64,000 nt of DNA. Source: Virgibacillus_F necropolis_A (GTDB lineage Bacteria; Bacillota; Bacilli; Bacillales; Amphibacillaceae). Positions 59,162 to 64,000 of the stretch are shown one piece after another. The position numbers and the translations under genes were made by a program. The stretch spans positions 1 through 64,000 of the forward strand of contig NZ_CP084993.1 of the NCBI RefSeq assembly GCF_044793635.1, written 5' to 3'. The notes beneath the pieces were generated by a model. It saw nothing but the letters and a program-made list of their open reading frames with translations, ran no database searches and had not been told where the DNA came from. How positions within the stretch are numbered: position 1 is the first letter of the stretch; each line of letters begins with the position of its first letter.

Positions 59162-60205
59162 ATGGATTTATTTTCTATGGGAACTAAAGAAAGAGAAAAA
59201 TATAGCGTGGAAGTGAAATGTTCACTTTTATGGGAATCTGCACTAGGAATTGCGGCTATAACAAATCATTCTCTTGTTGAGACCCTCGATCTATCTAAGC
59301 AGAACAGGGAAAGTATCAAGAAGTCTCTATCCAAGGACATGACTGAGCAACTTGAATACGCACAAACGCATAATACTTGGAAAACACTTCTTCAAATATT
59401 ACATCAAGAAGATTTCAAGAATTTATCTTCATTTATTGCCTATGTGAGAAAACTATCTCCAGAGGAGTTAAAGTCTATAGCAATTCCTTATCTAGGGAAA
59501 GACAAAAATATACAGAGAAATGGACTAGTGCAAGGATCAAAGGAAGCTCTTAGTGAATTACAGAACTTTACTAAGGCTAATCCTTTTCTCCCTTCATACC
59601 TAGAGTTTATTAGTAAAACAAACACGGAAGAATTAAAAAATCATTTGATTGAAGTAATGTCTGGTTGGTATAAGGCAGTGGTAGAACCTGAAAAAGAAAA
59701 GCTACAATCAATACTTAGCAGAGATAAGAATTCTAAAGAAAAAATGATTGAAAAGTTGGAACCAGAACAATTTGTAGAGTGGGCTACAGATGGTATTAGT
59801 TATCCTCCAGAACCAAGTGTATTTAAAGTTATTCTCATACCCCACTACATTTATCGGCCATGGAACGTACAAGCAGACTTAGAAGGTGTGAAAGTATTCT
59901 ATTATGCGGTCGCTAATGAAAGTATTTCTATTGATAGTAAATATGTTCCAAATAAAATGCTAGTGCAAAGGTATAAAGCACTCGGAGATGAAAACCGATT
60001 AAAGATTTTGAAAATGATTAAAGAAAAAAGTTTATCACTCCAAGAGTTAACAGATGAATTGAAGATGGGAAAGACAACGGTTCATCATCATTTAAAAATT
60101 TTAAAAGCGGCAAGATTGGTATTACCCAATTCAAATAAATACAGTATTAACGAAGAGGCTTTGACACTGTTACCAAAGGAATTAAAGCTATTCTTGGAAA
60201 ATTAA
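59162..60205 (+). CDS. ArsR-family regulator with long N-terminal domain (347 aa)
   Basis: Residues about 270-347 form an ArsR winged helix (ALGDENRLKILKMIKEKSLS, then ELKMGKTTVHHHLKILKAAR). The long N-terminal part is of the same kind as in the 49047 product but diverged. ATG 59162 follows AGGAGGAG. The MFS carrier follows after 15 bp, so this is most likely a local repressor of an efflux gene, released by an unknown ligand. Cargo of the Tn552-type element. Confidence 0.88.
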   Translation: MDLFSMGTKEREKYSVEVKCSLLWESALGIAAITNHSLVETLDLSKQNRESIKKSLSKDMTEQLEYAQTHNTWKTLLQILHQEDFKNLSSFIAYVRKLSPEELKSIAIPYLGKDKNIQRNGLVQGSKEALSELQNFTKANPFLPSYLEFISKTNTEELKNHLIEVMSGWYKAVVEPEKEKLQSILSRDKNSKEKMIEKLEPEQFVEWATDGISYPPEPSVFKVILIPHYIYRPWNVQADLEGVKVFYYAVANESISIDSKYVPNKMLVQRYKALGDENRLKILKMIKEKSLSLQELTDELKMGKTTVHHHLKILKAARLVLPNSNKYSINEEALTLLPKELKLFLEN

Positions 60206-60220
60206 CTTAGGGGGGATTAA

Positions 60221-61447
60221 ATGGGAGCTTCAACTGCACAAGTTCATTCAGAGGAAAAATTACCTGAATTTAAAAAGAATTATCAAGTTTTTAGGTTTAT
60301 TGGAGGTAATTTAGTTTCTTTTTTTGGAGACCAAATTTATTTAATAGCTCTGCCTTTAATTGTATTAGCAATGACAGGGTCGCCATTGAGTATGGGTATC
60401 GTAGCAGCTTTAGAAAGGCTTCCAATTGTTATTCAGCCATTTACTGGTGTTTTGGCGGATCGATTTAATCGTAAGAAGATCTTACTGATTTGTGATTTAG
60501 GGAGATTTATTGTGATTGGTTTAATGGGTTCATTACATATGATGGAACTCCTTTATATTTGGGAGGTGTACGTAGGAGCATTGATAGTAGGAGCGTTAAC
60601 CCAAATCTATAATACTTCTCAGTTTGCATCAGTCCCAAAATTAGTTCAGAAAAAAGATTTGCAATTAGTTAATTCTATTAATACAGGTATATTTCATACT
60701 GCTGTTTTTATCGCCCCAGGATTAGGAGGAATACTTATCAGTATTTTTAACCCTGGTTTGGGTCTAATTATTAATAGTGTAAGCTTCTTTTTGGGTTTCC
60801 TAGTCGTGTTAAGTTTAAATATCGAAAGCGTACAAAAACAAAAAAGTAGCACCAAAGTTTTCACTGATATAAAGGAAGGGTTTGACTTTGTAATTAAACA
60901 AAAACCTATATTATATACTAACATCGCTATGCTTTTTTCTATTTTTGGGACTACACTTTTTTTAACTATGCTGGTAATTCACCTGAAATCTTCAGTAGGT
61001 CTAGGAGCAGCACAAATAGGTTTTCTGTTATCTATCGGAGGAATCGCCGCAATAGGTGGAGCTTTATTAACAAATTTACTTAGGAATTATTTTTCATATA
61101 GAAGTATCTTATTTTTCTCAGGAACAATGGGCGGAATTTCAATTATAGCATTTAGCTTCTCTGATACGTTTTTTTGGTTAGCAGTTATGAATGCATTGGG
61201 TACAATTTCAGCTGCGATTATGAGCCCGTGTATTGTAACCATTCGTCAAACACTTAGCCCTGATTATTTGTTAGGACGTGTCCAAGCTACAAGTCGTTTT
61301 ATGACATGGATATTAATGCCAATTTCAGCTTTAGTAGCAGGAATAATTGCTGAACAGTTTGGAACAGAAATTACCATATTTATTGGGGGCATTATTGCAA
61401 CAATTGCTTCTTTTATATATTTACACCCTTCTTTAAAAAAAGCTTAG
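60221..61447 (+). CDS. MFS transporter, MFS_3/enterobactin-macrolide efflux-like (408 aa)
   Basis: Twelve hydrophobic segments, with the loop motif GVLADRFNRKKILLICDLGR after TM2 and VFTDIKEGFDFV in the central loop, features of the MFS_3 group (EntS, MefA-like macrolide exporters). Located behind the ArsR-type gene and presumably regulated by it. Likely drug or small-molecule efflux; the substrate is not readable from the sequence. ATG 60221 with AGGGGGG upstream. Confidence 0.88.
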   Translation: MGASTAQVHSEEKLPEFKKNYQVFRFIGGNLVSFFGDQIYLIALPLIVLAMTGSPLSMGIVAALERLPIVIQPFTGVLADRFNRKKILLICDLGRFIVIGLMGSLHMMELLYIWEVYVGALIVGALTQIYNTSQFASVPKLVQKKDLQLVNSINTGIFHTAVFIAPGLGGILISIFNPGLGLIINSVSFFLGFLVVLSLNIESVQKQKSSTKVFTDIKEGFDFVIKQKPILYTNIAMLFSIFGTTLFLTMLVIHLKSSVGLGAAQIGFLLSIGGIAAIGGALLTNLLRNYFSYRSILFFSGTMGGISIIAFSFSDTFFWLAVMNALGTISAAIMSPCIVTIRQTLSPDYLLGRVQATSRFMTWILMPISALVAGIIAEQFGTEITIFIGGIIATIASFIYLHPSLKKA

Positions 61448-61556
61448 TTTATAATTGCATGTATAATGGGATAAAGATAAGAGTTAGAAAGTAGTATTTC
61501 AATTATGACCTCCCCAAGGCAAAATTGATATAAAACTTCTTCATCCTCTTACTTTT

Positions 61557-61591
61557 AAATAGATGGGTGCTTCTCTTTGGAGTGGCACCTT
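61557..61591 (+). repeat. Distant member of the dispersed hairpin repeat family
   Basis: AAATAGATGGGTGCTTCTC then TTTGGAGTGGCACC, with arms GGTGC/GCACC. After the MFS gene, before the helicase gene. It may also act as a terminator. Confidence 0.45.
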
Positions 61592-61642
61592 TAGTATTTA
61601 CTAAAAAAGGCCTACTGGGTTGTTAGAAAGGATAGAATACTT

Positions 61643-62806
61643 ATGGTAATTGCAAAAAACGTTATACTTTCTTCAATGCAAAAAGAAGTGGTTGAGAAGA
61701 CTCAAAAGTGGTTTGAAAGCTCCACATCACAAGCATTTGTTTTAACAGGGTATGCAGGAACAGGTAAGACTACCTGCGTTGAATATTTAATTAATGCATT
61801 AAATATTGAGTTAAATGAAGTTTCATTCGTAGCCCCAACAGGTAAAGCAAGTGTTGTTATAACCCAAAAAGCCAAGGGTAATTATCAGGCAAGTACTATA
61901 CACAAACTTATATATAGGATAGATGAATTTATTGGTTTTGTATTAAAGGAGAAAGCCGAGTTAAAGAATCTTAAATTAATTATATGTGATGAAGCATCTA
62001 TGATTGACAGAGATTTGCTAGAGGATCTACTAAGTTTTGAAATAAAAGTGCTTTTTTTGGGCGATCGAGGTCAATTAGAACCAATAGGTGAAAAAACTAA
62101 ACTTCTCAATAAACCTGACGCAGAACTTACTGAAATACATAGACAGGCTAAAGACAATCCAATAATCTATTTAAGTATGCTTGCACGGGAAGGTAAGAGT
62201 ATACCTCCGGGACGCTATGGAAAAAGTGTTTTCGTAATTTCTAAAGACACAATTAACGAAAAAAGTAATGAAAAAATTATTGATATGGCTAGTAGAGCTG
62301 ATCAAATGATCTGTGGAAAGAATAGTACTAGGGAATATTTCAATAACGTTATAAGAGAGAAGAAAGGAATCAAAAGTCCACTGCCAGTTTATGGGGAAAA
62401 AATGATTTGTTTGAGGAATAATTGGAATAAAACCATTAAAGATATATCATTGGTAAATGGAATTATTGGTTATATTACAGATATTGAGCAACAAATGGAA
62501 AAAGATAAAGTGTTAACAAGAGATTGTATAAGGATGAATTTCAAACCCGAATTCCTCGAAGAATCATTTGAGAATTTACTGATTTTGCATTCATCTTTTA
62601 CTGGAAAGAGGGAAATTTTATATAGAGAAGAAGTTAAATTGTATGATAAATTTGATTTTGGTTATTGTATTACTGCCCATAAAAGTCAAGGTAGTCAATT
62701 TGGAAACTTACTTATTTATGATGAAATCTTAAATTATAAAAATCATGCTCAATGGAAATACACAGCTATTACTAGAGCGGTAAATAATCTAATCTTAATA
62801 CAGTAA
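61643..62806 (+). CDS. RecD-like superfamily 1 DNA helicase (387 aa)
   Basis: ATG 61643 with AGAAAGGAT upstream. Motifs: Walker A GYAGTGKT (36-43), Walker B ICDEASMID (about 112-120), motif III LGDRGQLEPIG, LTEIHRQ, TAHKSQGSQF and the C-terminal YTAITRAVNNLILI. It is only about half the length of RecD2, lacking its N-terminal domain, and resembles small phage Dda-like helicases. As transposon cargo it could help replication or defence; no partner gene is visible. Confidence 0.88.
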   Translation: MVIAKNVILSSMQKEVVEKTQKWFESSTSQAFVLTGYAGTGKTTCVEYLINALNIELNEVSFVAPTGKASVVITQKAKGNYQASTIHKLIYRIDEFIGFVLKEKAELKNLKLIICDEASMIDRDLLEDLLSFEIKVLFLGDRGQLEPIGEKTKLLNKPDAELTEIHRQAKDNPIIYLSMLAREGKSIPPGRYGKSVFVISKDTINEKSNEKIIDMASRADQMICGKNSTREYFNNVIREKKGIKSPLPVYGEKMICLRNNWNKTIKDISLVNGIIGYITDIEQQMEKDKVLTRDCIRMNFKPEFLEESFENLLILHSSFTGKREILYREEVKLYDKFDFGYCITAHKSQGSQFGNLLIYDEILNYKNHAQWKYTAITRAVNNLILIQ

Positions 62807-62850
62807 ATTTCCTTTGAAGTTAGGAAATGCGTTCTTTTCAAAGTCTATCG

Positions 62851-62891
62851 ATATTCAATAAAAGGGCGCGATTGTGGCAAACCATAAGTCT
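62851..62891 (+). repeat. Dispersed hairpin repeat, copy K
   Basis: ATATTCAATAAAAGGGCGC then GATTGTGGCAAACCAT, continuing into a separate hairpin AGTCTAATTTTTCC / GGAGAGATTAGGCT like that after copy J. Follows the helicase gene inside the Tn552-type element. Confidence 0.75.
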
Positions 62892-62925
62892 AATTTTTCC
62901 TTTTAAAGAAGGAGAGATTAGGCTT

Positions 62926-62989
62926 TTTATATTTATTTCCAGTGCAAAATAGCACTAAAAATAGATGCAAAATAAAATCTAAAGTGACA
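62926..62989 (-). repeat. Right end of the Tn552-type element
   Basis: Reverse complement starts TGTCACTTTAGATTTTATTT then TGCATCTATTT and an inner TATTTTGCA segment. 28 of the outer 31 bp match the left end. Confidence 0.88.
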
Positions 62990-63042
62990 CAAGGTATTGC
63001 CAAGTGTCATTACATAGTGTCAGAAATGAAGGGGTGTTTTTA

Positions 63043-63600
63043 ATGAAATATGGTTATGCGAGGGTGTCTACTACACATCAAGATTTAGAATCCCAATTAC
63101 AACGATTAGATTTAGAAGGTTGTGGGGTGATTTATAAAGATAAGTTTACCGGAACTAAAAGAGATCGCCCCGAATTTAACAAGCTACTGGAAGTACTTAA
63201 AAAAGGCGACACATTGGTTATTACTAAACTAGATCGATTTGCACGTTCAACAGTAGATGGAATAAGCACTATTAAAGGATTGTTCGAAAGAGGTGTAAGG
63301 GTTCATGTGCTTAACATGGGTCTTGTAGAAGACACACCAACAGGAAGGCTTATATTTAGTGTTATGAGTGCCTTTGCGGAGTTTGAGCGTGATATGATTG
63401 TAGAACGTACCCAGGAGGGAAAAGCAATCGCTAAGCAGCGTGATGATTTTAGAGAAGGTAGACCCAAAAAATTTCAAAGAGAACATATTGAACATGCTCT
63501 ATCACTTTTAGATAATCATTCTTATAAAGAAGTTGAGGGAAAGACTGGTATTTCGAAAAGTACCCTTATAAGGGCTAAAAGGAATCTGCGGAAGGAATAG
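63043..63600 (+). CDS. Serine resolvase/invertase next to the Tn552-type insertion (185 aa)
   Basis: ATG 63043 follows AAGGGGTG. Catalytic Ser9 (YARVSTTHQD), TKLDRFARST, FERDMIVERT and a C-terminal HTH (YKEVEGKTGISKSTLIRAKR). A full-length resolvase, belonging to the host replicon or an older transposon, not to the Tn552-type element, whose end is 54 bp upstream. The upstream AGTGTCATTACATAGTGTCA (63003-63022) contains a direct AGTGTCA repeat and may be part of its res site. Confidence 0.92.
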   Translation: MKYGYARVSTTHQDLESQLQRLDLEGCGVIYKDKFTGTKRDRPEFNKLLEVLKKGDTLVITKLDRFARSTVDGISTIKGLFERGVRVHVLNMGLVEDTPTGRLIFSVMSAFAEFERDMIVERTQEGKAIAKQRDDFREGRPKKFQREHIEHALSLLDNHSYKEVEGKTGISKSTLIRAKRNLRKE

Positions 63601-63677
63601 CAATTATTATAAATATAAAAAAAACAGATTCCTCACCAAATTAGAAGAAAGGGGGGGTATACGATTTCTGATTTCGT

Positions 63678-63884
63678 TTAAAGAACACCTGATAACATCT
63701 CTTTTTTTGCTAAGAGCAAGAAAATATTTAGATGTTTTTCAGATATGTCATATGTCAGCAATGTAACGATCAGCTCATCAAAATTCAGCATTAAGAAAAT
63801 CGATGCAACAGCTGATATTTTAGCCCTTCCCCGTTTTTTCAAAAAAAGGGACGAGTAACCACCCTTTCGTATTCTATAATTCAA
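63678..63884 (-). CDS. Possible small basic protein (68 aa)
   Basis: A TTG-initiated frame overlapping by 4 bp (TTGA) the stop of the partial membrane-protein gene to its right. It is rich in Lys/Arg near the start (LFLKKRGRAKI) and hydrophobic later. No ribosome site; the overlap hints at coupling but the evidence is weak. Confidence 0.25.
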   Translation of the reverse strand: MNYRIRKGGYSSLFLKKRGRAKISAVASIFLMLNFDELIVTLLTYDISEKHLNIFLLLAKKEMLSGVL

Positions 63885-64000
63885 TCGTTATCTAAATGCT
63901 TTTTAATGGATGTTATAAGCGAATAACCTAAAACAATGCACAAAATAAAATAAGTTAAGGGAGATTTGGTTCTTTCAAATCCTATATAAGGAGAAAAAAT
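63881..64000 (-). CDS. C-terminal end of a membrane protein, cut by the window edge
   Basis: An open frame runs from the window edge to TGA at 63881-63883. The visible 39 residues read PLTYFILCIVLGYSLITSI as a transmembrane helix, then a short charged tail (KKHLDND). Its 5' part lies outside the window. Function unknown. Confidence 0.45.
   Translation of the reverse strand: MFSPYIGFERTKSPLTYFILCIVLGYSLITSIKKHLDND

Larger units (their letters stand above)
55828..62989. mobile_element. Tn552-type transposon (7162 bp) with 6-bp target duplication
   Basis: The ends begin TGTCACTTT on both sides; the outer 31 bp match at 28 positions (55828-55858 versus complement of 62959-62989), and an inner TTTGCA-containing repeat follows. 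CAAGGT is duplicated at 55822-55827 and 62990-62995. Inside are an ATPase, a DD35E transposase and a serine resolvase on the minus strand, sizes 270/481/190 aa, as in Tn552, then plus-strand cargo: ArsR regulator, MFS carrier and RecD-like helicase. It sits about 50 bp upstream of another resolvase gene, as expected for elements that seek res sites. Confidence 0.93.

Noticed and set aside
63988..64000. AAGGAG at the very end of the window would be an ideal ribosome site for the ATG at position 1 if the sequence were circular.
   Set aside because: A round 64000-bp length makes circular closure unlikely, and the frame at position 1 is a truncated, frameshifted remnant. Treated as coincidence.

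Overview
The window looks like part of a large, low-GC, mosaic conjugative plasmid (or plasmid-like integrative element) of a Bacillaceae-type Firmicute. The evidence is AT-rich sequence, strong AGGAGG-type ribosome binding sites with frequent TTG/GTG starts, Gram-positive conjugation genes, a ParMRC partition locus and Bacillus-type transposons that resolve with a TnpI tyrosine recombinase. The genus cannot be fixed from the sequence alone. No rRNA or tRNA genes were seen.

Layout. (1) 1-2.3 kb: a small zinc-ribbon / ribbon-helix-helix operon behind a promoter with a 44-bp palindrome. A diverged copy lies at 27.8-29.2 kb in the same orientation, so the two copies bracket about 26 kb of accessory DNA. 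(2) 2.3-5.0 kb: solitary Tn3-family ends, an MFS carrier and an Fe(II)/2-oxoglutarate oxygenase of the asparagine/arginine hydroxylase type. (3) 5175-14761: a 9.6-kb Tn3-family transposon with identical 38-bp ends, divergent tnpI and tnpA, a recognisable TnpI resolution site, a second truncated tnpA, an IS110 element and cargo including two DJ-1/PfpI-like genes. (4) 14.8-18.9 kb: a type III restriction-modification system. (5) 19-27 kb: small plasmid-type genes (DUF3846-like, RadC, ArdC antirestriction) plus two non-autonomous Tn3-family elements. One is a 249-bp miniature element (20989-21237). The other is a 1465-bp cassette (23989-25453) with identical 38-bp ends, whose only gene is a secreted nuclease lipoprotein. 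Both keep exact 5-bp target duplications. (6) 29.8-38.3 kb: a minus-strand type IV secretion operon (VirB2-like pilin, PrgI/TrsC-type protein, VirB4, bifunctional wall hydrolase, VirB6-like, lipoprotein, and an EssB/YukC-like membrane protein). (7) 39-44 kb: a replication initiator with iteron-like repeats inside its gene, and a ParM/ParR/parC partition locus. (8) 44.2-48.5 kb: oriT-like sequence, MobA/MobL relaxase and VirD4 coupling protein. (9) 48.6-55.4 kb: an array of small one- or two-gene units on the + strand (ArsR regulator, glyoxalase, GNATs, PNPOx-like, PH-like, HEPN-like and ParB-like proteins), most followed by a copy of a dispersed hairpin repeat with a GGGCGC core. (10) 55828-62989: a complete Tn552-type transposon (ATPase, DD35E transposase, resolvase; cargo ArsR, MFS and RecD-like helicase) with 6-bp target duplications, inserted just upstream of another serine resolvase gene.

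Together the backbone modules (rep, par, mob, T4SS) provide maintenance and transfer, while the rest is nested transposons and cargo. The most notable signals are the two transposase-less Tn3-type elements with intact target duplications, the dispersed hairpin repeat that follows nearly every cargo gene, the EssB-like protein in the conjugation operon, the rep gene with internal iterons, and the res-proximal Tn552-type insertion.
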